Positions 23,043-35,510 of a stretch of DNA of 64,000 nt are shown one piece after another. Both the position numbers and the translations under genes were made by a program. The DNA comes from Aphelenchoides besseyi (lineage: Eukaryota; Nematoda; Chromadorea; Rhabditida; Aphelenchoididae). How positions within the stretch are numbered: the first letter of the stretch is position 1; each line of letters starts with the position of its first letter. The notes under the pieces were generated by a model. It made no database searches. It saw nothing but the letters and a program-made list of their open reading frames with translations, and had not been told where the DNA came from. The stretch is from positions 9,796,001 to 9,860,000 of the forward strand of contig JAMPIQ010000002.1 of assembly GCA_024699855.1 (NCBI GenBank). The letters run 5' to 3'.

Positions 23043-26000
23043 TTAATAAACTTTCGGACACATGTTTGTACATTGACATTTGCGAATTATGTCGACGATT
23101 TTCGATTTCTGACTTCCATCTACGCAATGAAGTTTCACTTTTCGTTTTTTGATTCGAACAGCCCCACAACAACCATTCTCCAATGTCGTATTACCGCAAT
23201 AACCCAAACACTTCGCGTTCTTGACTTTGTCCAAGGATCGACAGCCGTTTTCTTCAACATACTCGTGGAACTTTTCTTTTACACAACGTATTTCTTCTGA
23301 AACTCATGTATTTCTTAACAAAACTTGTAGATTTTACTCACGGTCTTCGCATAATCGACCATTGAAACCCTTCTTGCAATTGCACTGCCAACCCTCATGT
23401 TGAGAAGAGTTCAACGCGCATTGACCATCGTTTTGGCATTTAACTTCTGTACACAAATCAACCACATTGCTGCAACCGGACGTAACGTTCTGTCGTTGTA
23501 CAGAATCGGCTAGTAGATCCACAGCATAGCCGTTTACTCGAACATCCGAAATACATCCTTCAATATGGAATTGTTAAAATAAACAAAGTTCTTCAATTAC
23601 CTTTTAGACCTGTGGTGCTTTTGACGTGAAAATTGTTCGACGCCAAATTGCCAATCTCTGTTGGAAACCCGCCGAGATAAAGATGCTGTTGAGATGAAAG
23701 TTTGAAATTCGAGTTGTTTCCATAGTTCGTTATCGTCTGCGGTGTGTTTTGATCAATAGCCAAACGAATCGCATTGCCCGTGATGTTGAAGTCGAGTTTG
23801 TGGCTCAAACCATCAGACACGGTTCTATAGCTATACAAATGTGATGAGGGACTGTTTCCAACGAAAAACGAAATCTTAATCCGACTATCAAAAAGTTCGG
23901 CAGCGAAATGGGAGCTCTTGTCGCCAAAGTATGCAAGAATTCCACTTCTAAATGATGAGGTTTGCTGAGATTTTAAATTGAAATTAACACTTTTTGTATT
24001 TCATTTGCATTTAGGAGATTGTTAGCAAATGACTTAGCAAAAATTACAGCTCACAATTAGCGAAAGAAAATGAGATCAAAGATTTGTCGTTGTTTTAGTG
24101 TTGTTCATCTTAAACCCAACATAACTTTCATTTTGAATATTCAGCTAATTGGTCATACGAACGGCGCACATCGACAAAAACTAGCGCCTAAAATAGCAAA
24201 AACTGCGCCCTAGAATTTGAGCTAGATGGCCATTAATTTCAGTCGATCTTCGAGTTTCCCACTCACATTTTGTTGAGTTTCGAAACAAAATTTTTAAGTC
24301 TACGATGGCCAGTAAGTGCGAAGTTCGTACCTATCATGATGCGGTTGGAATTCGTTACGGGCAATTATTACTTAGACTTATGAGTTTTACGAATTTACAT
24401 TTTATTTCGAACGGTGTTGTTTGTCTGATCAACACTCAATCCAGAACTATAAACCCAAATTAAATAGCGACGCCAAATCTTTGCACCCAATGGTAGCAAT
24501 CTTCATCTTTAGGAAACAAACGATTAGAACTGATTGCGTTAATCTTGGGCGCCAACTATCAGTTAATCGTAAATCATATACGCTAACTTAACAAATCAAC
24601 ATTAACGCACTTAAGCAGCGAGCCAAAACTATGACACCGACTCTCGATATCTAGTTCGGTAATTATGCAAACTTGAATTTTAAGAGTAGCAACCCAAAAC
24701 CATCTTTGAGACCTTAAATCCCGTTATGTGTGCCAGCATTAAAGAACAATCATTGTTATCCGTTAACTTGTTTGTAACTTTCGTAACATAAATTTAACCG
24801 ATTGAAATGATTGGAATGATAAGTGGAAAAAATAAGAAAGAATGAAAGTGAACTCTAAATAACAATGGGGCAATAACAAAAAAAGATGCAAACCGAATAT
24901 AAAAGAACGCTTCTCCTCGTTATGAAACCATCGAACGTTGTCCACAAGCCACCAAGTTCTCGTGTAAAACACCGAATTTGAGCAAAACCGTCGGATTGTG
25001 TTTGAAGCGATACCGAAAGACAGTTGATATAGAAACCGGATAACAACTTTGACCAGCTGGTATCGCTGAGTACGCCGAAGCGGGCAGCCGCCGGCATAAT
25101 TAAAGTGTTGATCACAGCACCACCCACTGACGATAGAACCACATGATTGTTGGTATAAAAGGTTCTGCTCGTGGGCTTTCGGCAGTTTAGTTGCCGGGGT
25201 TCGGTGGTAATCAAGCGCTGCTACAATGTGCAACAAAGGTCACGAAGTTTCTTCTGTACAGCAGGACATTTCAAATGGGACTTTTAGGAGATGCTGCAAT
25301 TACTCGGCCAATGAATACGCGGAGATCGACAATCAACAAGACTGTGCGTTGAATTCCAAATTGAAAATGATGTTTGTAGTTCTGGTCTTTTGCCGTTGCA
25401 TCGTTGATCGTCATGGCTATTGCGGTCTATTCAAGAGTCCACAACATACAAAATGTGAAAACATCTATTTGACTGACTGAATTGGAAGTTCCAGTAACAC
25501 TCATCAACGCAAATATCAACCGACTTAGACCGTTGTTTTTGTTCATGAACACTTCAAGACTTGGATACACCGACTGGAAACTGATGGACCAACTAACTTG
25601 GTTGAACTGGATTGATCTTAATGCTCCAGTTGATTTTAAGAAAATCGGAAACATAACGTGCTTTCGTCTTGATGAATACACGATGGGAGAGATGATGGGA
25701 TTCGTCCAATACACCCTCAAATGCATCGCCCCATTCACTCCCCAACTTACCGATTGTTGTCCACCTGTCGCGATCAACGCGAAGTCAATCACGAAACAGT
25801 CCGCCTACCAAGAAGAGGGCATAGGCCGTTTTTCTCGTCGATGGCGGTCGGAACCCGCTAACGACACAACTATTGACGTTCCCGTGTTCTCTGACGAGAA
25901 CTGCAAAACACCAACAGAAGAAGAACCAAAAGAAGCTCAACGTACGAAACGAAGTGATCCACCGAAAGGACCGCGGAAGAGTAGACGTTTACAAGAAAAA

Positions 26001-29000
26001 CAAAAGACCAATCCGGTTGATGCGCTAACTAAGGCTATTAAAAACCTTCCAAGTGCTCCAAAACGTGCGTTACCGAGCCCGGGCGTTGTACCGAAGAAGA
26101 ATGCGCAGTTCGATTTTGAGCAACAACCGGGAACATCAGCTGGAACGGCAAATGTTCAAGTGCCAACAAGTTAGTTGTACATTTACATTGTTAAAATCCT
26201 GTTCTTTTAAGCATCACAAAATGACAAACCAGATTGCTCTAAAGATGCAGCAGAAGACGCAAAACGTGTCGAAGAAGGCACGGTTTCCTTTTTAACTTTT
26301 TATAAGTGCTTTCGTTATCAGCGGTCGACATATTGGTGAACATTCCGGAAGAATAATTTGAAAAGATAGAAGATGATTTGGAAACACAAGATGTGACAGC
26401 ATTTCGCGGAAGACCACGGAATGATCGTTGTGCATAAGCGGATGAAAAGTGATTATTCAGCACAATCAATCGATGCACATTTGTACTCTTTGGCTGGCGA
26501 GTATGTAATGCATGAAATCTTCGATGAGATGGGAATTCGAAAAATGAGCTTCGTGAGTTCAGAATTTTATTTGAAATTTGGAAGAATTTTTGGTCAGGAC
26601 TTTTTTTTCGCGATCTCATTGTGACGGGAAGTATTTTAATTGGGTGTGGTTTAGTTATAGAGGTGACAAGAAGAAGACGATGAACTTCCAGCAATTCCCA
26701 CACAATTTGCCTCAAGCGGTTTTCTTAAAAACTTTCGTAGTTTACTGTCTGGTTGTTACAAAAACGGTAATTATCGTCGAATTGATGCATTTGTGAACGT
26801 AAGTTAATGAAAATCAATTTAATTTACAATTCTTGGAAATTTAGGATGCGAAAAAGTTCAAAATTGACCATTTCGGTGATATTCAACAAATTTATGGACA
26901 ATTTTTGACGATGAAACAAATGTTGATGAATGCTGTAATTGGTATGTTTAATTTTCTAATAGAATTAAAAGTTGATATTGTTTTTTACAGTTCGTGTAAC
27001 GACAGACAAAACTTTCATTATTCCCGAGTACTACGTGTTAAGTACGCAAAAAGAGGTCGTTACGGCATTGATGAAATTACTCATGTACTGTTTCATTTGG
27101 AAACAAGACAGTTGCTTCGCTCCCGTCTTTTGCCGTTAGTGGCGTTGGGTTTGTAGCGTGGGTTGGAGGGTTAGTGCTTCATAATTTTTGGTCAGGAGTT
27201 CTTTTTTCTTGAGCTCATAGTGACGGAAAGTATTTTATTTGCGTGTAGTTTAGTTAAGTAATAGAGGTGATATCTCAAAACCCGGACAGCAATGCAATTC
27301 ACGACTCATTTAAAGAATAGTATGGTAAAACATTTGGAGATGTACCATGTACCCACGAATTTGGATCACGACTACAAGTGTTATATGTGGGTTTCCATGT
27401 CGCGTTCGAAAGAATGAGCGAGCTACACGATCACCACTTGACAGTCCACAAGTTTTTGGAATGTCCGTACAGCATATGCAATCTCTTTCCACAACGTCCA
27501 GAATCACTTCGATGTCAATTGATAGTGAAGCACGAGTATTCCGTAGACGAGACAAAAACTTTGGTTTCCCAACTTGTGCATCAGCGTAACGCTGAATGAG
27601 TGGATATGTTTTCGTAATTTTTTGTATGAATAGTTGATTTTTAATTAAAATTAATGTTATTTGTATTGTTTTGATTTCTGTTGTTTTATTGTTTTGATTT
27701 GTTGTTAAAATCCGAAACTTTTTTGGGATTTAGCTTACCGTTCTGTTGTCCGTAGAATCAACGATAAATTACCGCTTGGTCGAAGGTTCCATGAAGAAAG
27801 TGCAAGAAAAGACGAGTAAGCAAAACTCATGCTCTTCAATATGTTACAACTCGGGCCAAAAAAGCCTTCGAAGCATCTACATTCAAGTTCGTCCTTGTCA
27901 TTTTGTTCACATTTGCCCTGAAACTTACGATCATTACTCTCTCAACTATACGAATCCATTTCGATTCCTCATTAACTCAGCAGTCTACTGTGTATTTGCC
28001 CATCAACTTACGTTGTGACAATTTAACGATGAACAAGATTGCACATGGTCCATGAACATTTCCGCGGATTCGGCTACAAATTCGATTTTCTGCTCACAAT
28101 CACGACCGAAGAATTCAGCTGGACAGTTACAACTAAAGTAATGAGCGTATTCGTAGAAGTACGAGATACCTATACCTGTAGTTCATTGCATTGTTTAATG
28201 GAACACATTTCGCTCCGTTTTTGCATGGATTTAATTCGGTGCAGTAGTTCAAACGTGTTTCGCAGAATTTCCCTTGAATGTTCTGAGACGGACACTCACA
28301 GCGATAAGATGCAATCGAAAATTAAAGAGTTCGGTTTAACAAGCTATTCCACTTACTTGGTCCACACAACGAGCTCCATTTTGACAAGAATTTTTGATAC
28401 AATCGTCGATATTTTCTTCGCATCGTTCACCTTTAAAACCCAATGGACATTGACATTCGAATCGTCCTTCTTCGATGACTTTGCAAGTTCCATTATTGAG
28501 ACACGGAGAGCCATAACAGGCATCTATTTTTCGCTCACAAAGTTTGCCATAAAAGCCGAAGTTGCAATTGCACGTGAAATGATGTCCGGCTTCTCGAACA
28601 CAAGTCCCGTTGTTTTTACAAGGACTCACGATACAAGCATTGCATTTGCTGAGCACTTCTTTCGGAATCTTGCCGCTTGGAAATTTTTGATGATTGCTGG
28701 TCAAAAGAAGTTTGTTCTTCAAAATAGATGGCTGATGACAACGAGCGATTCCCGGTTCAATAAAGCGGGCTTTAATCCACTTGCTAAACCAAATCATGTT
28801 CGAATCGCAGTATAATTCGTTGCTTCCAACTGCTATGTGCGAGATGTTCACGAGGTCAAGAAATGCGTTCTCGGGTAGCACACTCACAAGGTTTTTGTGC
28901 AGACTTAAGATACGAAGATTTACAAGGCCTCGAAAAGCAAAATCCTCCAAACAACGAATATTGTTGTAACTTAAAATCAGTGTGCTCAACTTGTTAAGGC

Positions 29001-32000
29001 CAACAAAGCTGTCAGTTTCAATTGTAGTCAATTGATTTTGAGACAAGTCGCTGAAATCGTTAGACACATTAGCGAGTTCACACGTACACTTACATTTTCA
29101 CCAAGTTTCGCAATTTATTTAATTGACTTAATGGAATGGTTTGTATCTCATTGTTGTCCAAATATAATTCCGTAGTGTCTTCAGATATTCCAATTGGAAA
29201 ATGTTTCAGTTGACGATTTGAACAGCGAACAACCGTATCATCACATGTACAATGGGCAGGACAATAGTTTCCATTTTCTGCACACACTTGTTCCTCTTCT
29301 CCTAAACATAAAATCATTGGACTGTTCAGCATCGAAGTTATCGTACCGTTACATAAAAGAGAGGTGGAATTCAACGATGAAAGCAGTTGACCTTTCAGAC
29401 TGATTGGCTCATGACAAGTGGGCTGATCGAATGTTATTACAGAGCTCGGGGAGTGCATTCGAACAACCAAACTTTGAAGTTGGCAATTACAAAGGAACTC
29501 GTTGCCTTCAATTCGTCTAAATCATTTCTATTAAAAGAAATACGTCAAAACAAACAGTTCGTTTAGATTCGACGACAAATCGAAAATGTCGTTAGTGATC
29601 GAGCGCAATTGATTTCGTGCTAACGATAATTTGCGCAACTTAACGAAGTTACTCATTGTCGTCGGAGTTATACATTGCAGTAAATTGTCGTTCAGTAGTC
29701 TTAAAATCCAATAAGTAAACTGTTTCTGAATTGTTTCTTACAAAACTTCAAGCGTTGATGCCGGAAAACCGAAGGCATCGGAAGAAAACCTTCGGAGTCT
29801 GTTGGATGACAAGTTTCTAGAGCAACAAATTTGATCAACAGATTCATTGATTCTCGACCTACAGCTCACGAAGAGAGTGCAATCCATGCAATGCATTGGT
29901 CTCGACATTTTCAATAAGATTTTCGCTTAGATCACTGCAAATTTTAGTCATTACTGAAATCCTCGTTCTTTGCACTAACAGTCTTTCCAACTTCGTCAAA
30001 TGGCGCAATCCATCCATCACTCCAACAGAAGAGAGTCGATTTCGATTCAGTCGCAACTCGGTCGTAAACTGAGGAATGTGAGAAGGGATCTGGGTTAGTC
30101 TACGATCACTACAATCGACTACTGTTCGGTGACAAATACAGGAGGCCGGACAAGAATTGTCGATAATGCATTCTCCCGCACCTTTTGTTACATAAATCTC
30201 TGAACCTGAAATAAGTAAGTAATAAGAATAGACACTAGTTGTTGGATGAAATTCGTACCTTTGCAACGAAATTTGTTCGGTTCCAATAAGGCTAAACGTC
30301 GATTCGCTAAACGCCTTGGCAAGGCGCATTTTGCACCGCTTGTCTCCAGTGGTCGTCGTTCTAGCAGTTCGGCTAGCCATTCCTAAGGCGAATAAGTTGT
30401 TTTACTTACTTTGAACCTACCAAATTGCAATCACAAATCAGCGGATTGCGAGCCAAATGGAGAGTTTGAAGATTAGCAAGTGGGTCAAAAGTCCCATTAG
30501 TAATACTTTGAATGTTGTTGTCGTATAAAGAAAGAAGATTTAATTTTTTAAGGCCTTGAAATACGCCACGTCTCAAACACTTCAAGCCGTTGGCATTGAG
30601 AAGTAGAAGTTGAAGTTCGCTTAGCGACGAGAAGATTTCTGGTGGCAGATCAGTGAGATTGTTGGCGTAAAGAACACTAGACAACAGCTTACAAGTATCA
30701 CTATTTCTCGCTTACAGTGTATTCAATGCCGACAAACCATCGAATGCGTCTCGAGCAATTGAACGGATATTGTTCTTGGACATATCTCTAAACTAATATA
30801 TAATTTTGTGAAATCGAACTTTAAACTCACAAACGCCGTAGATTCTTGAGATTTCGAAATGCACGACTTGGAATCATTGAAATGTGATTTTGTTCGAGGC
30901 GCCTAACACACTTGTCAGTCACATTTATGTTTTATACTTACAATTCTGTGGTGCTGGTTGGCAAGTTTGCAGGTATAAATTTGAGTCCTCGATCACGGCA
31001 ATCAACGGTTGTGTCTGTACAAGTGCAGACCGACGGACAAATTGACGCTTCACGGCACGATGTTGCGGCACGCTTCTCGATTCCTGAACATTTCATGTTC
31101 TAAAAATTAGAAGACATTGAACTTCTGATTAACTCTTAGTACCTCAATATCAACGGCTTCAATAGATCGTCCTTGAAGCATTCCTGGACGATTGCAGCGA
31201 ACGTTGGGACTGATCATTGGTCCAATACTCTTGATCCATTGAATACGACAATCGCATAGCCACGGATTGTCCATCAGACGACTACAAAACGAGTTTTCAC
31301 GGTATCTACGTTGTCAAACTTACAATACACGCAAATTCTTCAAATTGTCAATGCGAGCAATAGTATTCAAGTTGTTTCCGTTCAACGTCAAAATTTCCAG
31401 CTCCGGCCATGAGTTGATGATCGTTGTATCCAAACAAGTGAGTTGATTTCGATCCAATTGCAAATTGCGAAGATTTTGCGGTCCGTGAAGATGCTCGTCA
31501 TTCAGAAGTGTAAGTTGATTTTCACTTAGGTCTCTGTAATTTCATGATATTGTTTCGTAAAAGTTAAACAAAAAAGTTAGTTAGTGTGAACTTTTTTTGA
31601 TCATCGAGATTGTTTGTTTTGACATCCATGGGCTTTTTCTTTGTGTTTCAAGAGATTCTCTGCCGGATATTGACAAGACTGAAAACTTGAACGTGCCATC
31701 GTTTGTTCAAGTTGAAAAGCTAATTACCGAAATAATTAGATCATCTTTGAGTTTTTGTGCCTCTTCGCGAAAAGTCTCTTTGATTCGAAAGCCAAGTCGG
31801 TTGAAATAACATTGTTCCAATCGGATCCACTATTCATCTTCATAGAGCTCAATTGGCGTCCACCCCTTGAGGCCAAGCTGTGTTGACTTTGATGGTTAAG
31901 TATGCTCATTGAGTACGAAGACCGGAGGGAAATGACACTTTGTTTTTACTAGCCGAAGAGTTATGGCCTCCCGCAATAAATTGGACAGCCGTTGCTGTCA

Positions 32001-33849
32001 TTTGTTTCTTTGGCACTGATTGAAATTTCTGAGACGTTTGAATAAAAGTTGCATCAAAACGAATCGCAATCGAAGTTCGGTTGTCATCGAATATAACTTT
32101 GTGAGGAGCATGTAGCCATAAAGTCTATGAAATGTGGGTCCGCAAAATAGTTCGATTGCGAAATAAACCCAACGGTTGTATTCGAACCGATCACATTTGA
32201 ACGGACATGTGATCTAAAGAACAAGGACGTCGGTTTTGCTCTCTAAACGTTCCCAATCACATGACCTAAAAGTCATTTAGATTTCAACGGAGGTAAATGC
32301 CATGCCATCTTTGCTGTTATATGACTGAATTGGTTTGCGATAAATAAGGAGCTGAAAGAAGTTTGTACAAAAGATTTCTCCATATTCTCAGCAAACTTTG
32401 CAACCACTCGGAGAGCATGAAGGCCCGAGCAATGGACAGAGTCCGTCCTCTGACTAATTGCGCGCCGAAGGAAACAATTTGTTATTCAAAGGTTCCTCGT
32501 TCCAAGCACAGAAATCGACGACGTTTTCCCACAACAAGTCGGGAATGTTGTGACGGTCAGCGGCGCGCATTGCTTCTCGTATTTTGCCCGTTGATCAACA
32601 CCGCAAGAATAACTGCAATCGTTTAGAGAACGTGGATTGCGAAAACGTTCAGGTCGAGCATGAAGCGCTGAGGCGTGTCGGCGCGCCCTACTATAAGCCG
32701 CTCTACAAATCACTTTATGAGTTGATGAAGTCGTGGCATGGCCTCGATCGGAGCAAGAGTGTTCACCCACGACAAATGGACGTAAAACCGTCGGACGTTT
32801 AATCTTGATAAATCTGCCGCCGCATTCGAACGTCACAATTACCGTCGTTTACAACAAAGCGGAAGTGGTTCCGTGCAATCAGGCAGAAATATCCAAACAG
32901 CTTTCATCTACGTCAATAAGATCATTTTGTCAATAAAACTCCTGGAAATCACAAGAATCGTAAAACTCAAACTCCGCTTTACGACCCAAATGTCGCATTT
33001 CGAATTGGACCGATCAGAATCGACTTTCGCATTTTTTCAAAAATTGACGATCCATTAGTTGCAAATTACGAAGCGTTTACAACTTCACATGTTGAGCATG
33101 TTCATTCTCGCAACAGAAGGTCAGAATGTTGGCGGCGATTGAATCAGAAGTCGTCGATTAGTTCGATTTCCGGACCCTGAGAATCGCATTTCCGCAAACA
33201 ACTTTCGAGGATTTTAATTTTCGCCGATTACGACTCGAACGAATGTTTTTGGTACAAGAAGTCGGAGCATAAGGTTGCAGTTCTTGGGATTACGCGATTG
33301 ACATTCGATTTGACCACGATTCTCGAAAACACTTACATTCGATGTAACTTCCGATTGTGCAGAAACAGGTTCTCTGGCAACGAGCGCAGGAAATTTCGAT
33401 TCAATCTTCTAAACTGAGTGTCAACAAGACGGCGAAATCAGTTGGAAACGTACATTCGTTCCAACTTTGTCAGGTTGTTGAAGGCTCCCGGTTCAATCAC
33501 TGACAGCTCGTTGTCCATCAGTTGCCTGAACAGAAAGTTTCTTTGTCTGGTTCATTTCAACTTACAGAACACGTAAGTTTGGAAGATTATTTAAATCGTC
33601 TTTTCGAATCACAGAAATTTGATTTTCTTGCAAATCCCTAAAAACAAATACTTTGAATCGAACTTCAAAGGCTACTTACAATCTTATGCTGTCGCTCGGA
33701 ATACCCGATGGTATTTGAGTTAATGACTGTCCGGTACAAATCACGTTCAAATGAGAACACAGACATTTGTGTGGACATGACACCGCAGTACTCAGGTCGA
33801 AGAGTAGTAAAAGAAAAATGGGAAGATAGAAAACAACAGATTCGGACAT
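23043..33849 (-). CDS. slt-1: Slit axon-guidance ligand
   Basis: Secreted ligand of Robo receptors for axon and cell guidance. The start at 33849 gives a signal peptide ([20 protein letters not shown]) and the first LRRNT ([14 protein letters not shown]). Four LRR blocks are recognisable by their N-caps: that one, [14 protein letters not shown] (about 31040), [14 protein letters not shown] (about 30130) and [14 protein letters not shown] (about 29230). Leucine-rich repeats and C-caps ([23 protein letters not shown]) follow each. EGF repeats then run from [12 protein letters not shown] to [10 protein letters not shown] (28800 down to 27840). A laminin-G domain is split by the 3.8-kb intron at 23965-27738 (SLILRTTER to [10 protein letters not shown]). 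One more EGF ([12 protein letters not shown]...CNCKKGF) and a C-terminal cystine knot ([18 protein letters not shown]...CQCTNMC) end at 23043. This is the full Slit architecture, with fewer EGF repeats (about six) than vertebrate Slits. About 25 small exons; not all junctions were fixed. Symbol follows C. elegans naming. Confidence 0.93.
25482..26339 (+). CDS. Nested hypothetical protein, first part (opposite strand inside Slit)
   Basis: An open frame from about 25473 to 26169 encodes a start-less segment ([20 protein letters not shown]...), a globular-looking part ([20 protein letters not shown]) and a basic tail rich in K, R, P ([27 protein letters not shown]). A GT-AG intron at 26170-26211 joins in frame to 26212-26282 ([20 protein letters not shown]). 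A second intron at 26283-26321 leads to an early stop at 26337. No Met start was found; an upstream exon (perhaps the frame from ATG 25226, which includes a hydrophobic KMMFVVLVF stretch) may supply it. I do not recognise the family. The consistent phase across introns argues for real coding history. Confidence 0.45.
26587..26666 (+). repeat. Direct repeat, copy 1 (about 80 bp)
   Basis: The block from TTTTTGGTCAGGAC to TAGAGGTGA recurs at 27185-27270 with roughly 80 percent identity by eye. Shared words include TTTTTGGTCAGGA, GTGACGG and AAGTATTTTA, and the end TAGAGGTGA. It lies between two coding segments of the nested locus. Confidence 0.8.
26667..27139 (+). CDS. Nested hypothetical protein, second part
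   Basis: Three segments hold one frame through two normal introns: about 26667-26798 ([20 protein letters not shown]...), 26845-26941 ([20 protein letters not shown]...) and 26991-27139 ([20 protein letters not shown]...), with stop TAG at 27137-27139. Introns 26799-26844 and 26942-26990 are GTAAGT/GTATGT to AG, with lengths like the rest of the window. Upstream, a frame at 26412-26550 ([20 protein letters not shown]) may belong to the same gene, but a one-base shift or unseen splice separates it. No family is recognised; the 5' end is unresolved. Confidence 0.45.
27185..27270 (+). repeat. Direct repeat, copy 2 (about 86 bp)
   Basis: Diverged copy of 26587-26666 in the same orientation, about 600 bp downstream. 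Flanks outside the block differ between copies. The sequence after this copy runs into the zinc-finger-like remnant. Confidence 0.8.
27290..27599 (+). pseudogene. Frameshifted C2H2 zinc-finger remnant
   Basis: Two frames together spell tandem C2H2 fingers. The first frame (27305-27395) reads [15 protein letters not shown] then DHDYKCYM. After about 27393 the finger continues in the next frame as [20 protein letters not shown], then [12 protein letters not shown] and [11 protein letters not shown], to a stop at 27597. The expected second cysteine of KCYMC-GF falls exactly at the shift, so a single missing base would explain it. Either the copy is decayed or the assembly has an indel. It could be the 3' end of the nested locus. 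Confidence 0.5.
31534..33336. other. 1.8-kb Slit intron in the first LRR block
   Basis: Minus-strand donor GTAAGT at 33336 and acceptor TTACAG at 31534 join in frame ([14 protein letters not shown], phase matched). Content between is without clear genes: plus ORFs at 31597-31809 and 32363-32802 and a minus ORF at 32486-32836 overlap one another and show no domains. The patch at 32400-32800 is GC-richer than its surroundings. Confidence 0.7.
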
Positions 33850-34487
33850 GATGTTGCAATTGAACTTAGCGCATTTTACGGCACTTGAACTCATCAATTT
33901 GTCCAATATCTGAAGTCAATCAGTCAGATAAGAGTGCTGTCAATTGAAGTTGTTCGATATGACAAATGAACAGACTAACCAACGTTTTTGAAATAGGCGG
34001 AGACTTTGCGATCGATTCGCTCGTTGATTTGTTTCTAACGGAAGGCGGGATCAACGGCAGCTTTGTTCGTTAGTTCTTCTCGTTGGAATGTACAGTAAAC
34101 GAACCTTTCATTTGCTTAATAAGGTAATGAAAGTAATTGGAAACTAAATTGACATTCTTTTGTACTGAAGCTAAAAGGATTTCAGTTTGCGGCTAATTGA
34201 CTTGAAGTTGTTTGTCGTCCTTCGATCCGAATCACAACATGAATTTATGCACTCGTTTCAAATCAGCAATACAAAGGTCGTCATTAAGGTTGAGATTACA
34301 ATTTAGCGATTGTTTAAAAAATGCGGCAATTACAATCGACGTTAATTGCATACAAGTGAAAAACGAACCAGTGATCAGAGTAAGAGTGATAGAACGATCA
34401 GTAGGTTTAAGAAAGTAATGAAATTGCTAGAAATGAAACGTAAATCACTTTTTAATTTTATTTCAATGAACAATTCAAATCGTCCGT
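33850..34487. promoter_or_regulatory. Upstream region of Slit and p23 3' UTR
   Basis: 0.64 kb between the Slit start and the p23 stop (both minus). The frame 33850-33906 is open upstream of the Slit Met, so a start at 33906 is possible but gives no signal peptide at the N-terminus. AT-rich, with no other gene seen. Confidence 0.5.
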
Positions 34488-35103
34488 TTATGAAGTGGCA
34501 GTGCCTTCGGGCTTATTTTGCTCTACTTCCTCCAAAGGTGGCACATCCTCTTCGTCGTCGTCTCCGCTCTCTGATGAATCGCCTCCCGCACCGCTAAGCA
34601 TGTCGTTGGCACCGAAATTCATGCCGTTGAAATCGAAACCACTCAAATCGGCCTCAACTGCTTCGTCCTCGTCCACCCATTTGTTGAAGTCGACCTTCAA
34701 CCATGGAACCTAAATGACGAAACCACTAATCATTTTAAGTTGATAGCAATTACTTTGATGGAGTTTTTGAGCAAACGCGGCCACCACTCGGTGGTTTCTT
34801 TTGGGATCACCAATTCGACTTGCCGAGCTGTGGCAATTTGACGACGCTCAGTACCTTTAATTGGAGCGTATAGCTCCAAATCGGCCTCGTAACTGTCTCT
34901 GCCCGAACTGTTTGTACCGCTAAAAAATTACAAACATTAATTTTGTTACCATAGTGATTGAGCACTTACCGAATGTAAAATTTGCTTCCATCAACAATCA
35001 ACTCATCGATCTTCATATCCTCGACTTCGACAGTCAGGAAAATGAGATTGTCACGTTGTGCCCACAGAATAGTCGGGTGTTTCATGGAGTTGGTTGCTAC
35101 CAT
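34488..35103 (-). CDS. p23/PTGES3-type Hsp90 co-chaperone
   Basis: CS-domain co-chaperone that stabilises the ATP-bound Hsp90-client complex; the nematode homologue is DAF-41. Exons 34970-35103, 34754-34919, 34488-34709 give 522 nt, 173 residues, close to the roughly 160 of animal p23. Seen: KHPTILWAQRDNLIFLTVEV and WWPRLLKNSIKVPWLKVDFNKW, matching the family block WPRLTKE...WLxVDFNxW, then an acidic tail (SSESGDDDEEDVPPLEEVEQ) as in p23. The start could also be the Met six codons in. It reads divergently from the LENG8-like gene 0.4 kb away. Confidence 0.93.
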
Positions 35104-35510
35104 CGTTACAATTGATTGTATGCAAACTGAAAGTCTTACGATCACAATGCATTAATATTGCAAGTCTTCAGATCACGAGATTTTTTGTAAACTATACGTT
35201 AACACAAAGTTTAATAAAACTGGAAGGACAATTAAAAGAAACGATTTCCACTTTTTATCATCACTGTTTCCGTGAGAAATGGCGCGGACCGAAGTCTCGA
35301 CGCTTTTCAGGCAGCAGCCAAACAGAAACAAAAAGCCAACGAATTCAGAACATTTTTGCAGTCATCCACTCAAAACCCTCAACCCCAATTTCATTATTCG
35401 TTGCTGCTTGTTCGGTCGTTTATTTTTTGTTTCTCGTTGATTCTCTCGAGTTTCGAATTTGTGAAGTTGAACGTGTTTTCAGATTTTAACTTCATGTTTC
35501 AGATTGGCAT
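35104..35510. promoter_or_regulatory. Divergent upstream region of p23 and the LENG8-like gene
   Basis: 0.4 kb. It contains an open frame (from about 35272) with FRQ/QKQK-rich sequence that runs into the LENG8-like frame through a T-rich stretch ending TTTCAG at 35504. A spliced upstream exon, or a trans-splice acceptor at that TTTCAG, would both fit. Confidence 0.4.

Larger units (their letters stand above)
23965..27738. other. 3.8-kb Slit intron hosting an opposite-strand accessory locus
   Basis: On the minus strand the donor is ACGGTAAGC at 27738 and the acceptor CTCAG at 23965, both within the laminin-G domain, and the frame continues across. Other Slit introns are mostly 40-100 bp, so this one is exceptional. 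The part at 23965-25200 is AT-rich with no solid gene: a short plus frame starts at ATG 24305, and minus frames at 24763-25236 show no domain. The part at 25226-27600 holds the plus-strand reading frames described separately. Confidence 0.8.

Noticed and set aside
24763..25236. Minus-strand ORFs of 157 and 119 codons in the Slit intron
   Set aside because: They overlap one another in different frames and lack domains; the Slit frame does not use them.
28039..28815. 258-codon plus-strand ORF
   Set aside because: It is antisense to the Slit EGF and LRR-cap exons, whose minus-strand cysteine patterns are clear; the plus frame has no domain.
32363..32836. Possible nested gene in the second large Slit intron
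   Set aside because: Plus and minus ORFs overlap, no consistent splice chain and no recognisable protein.
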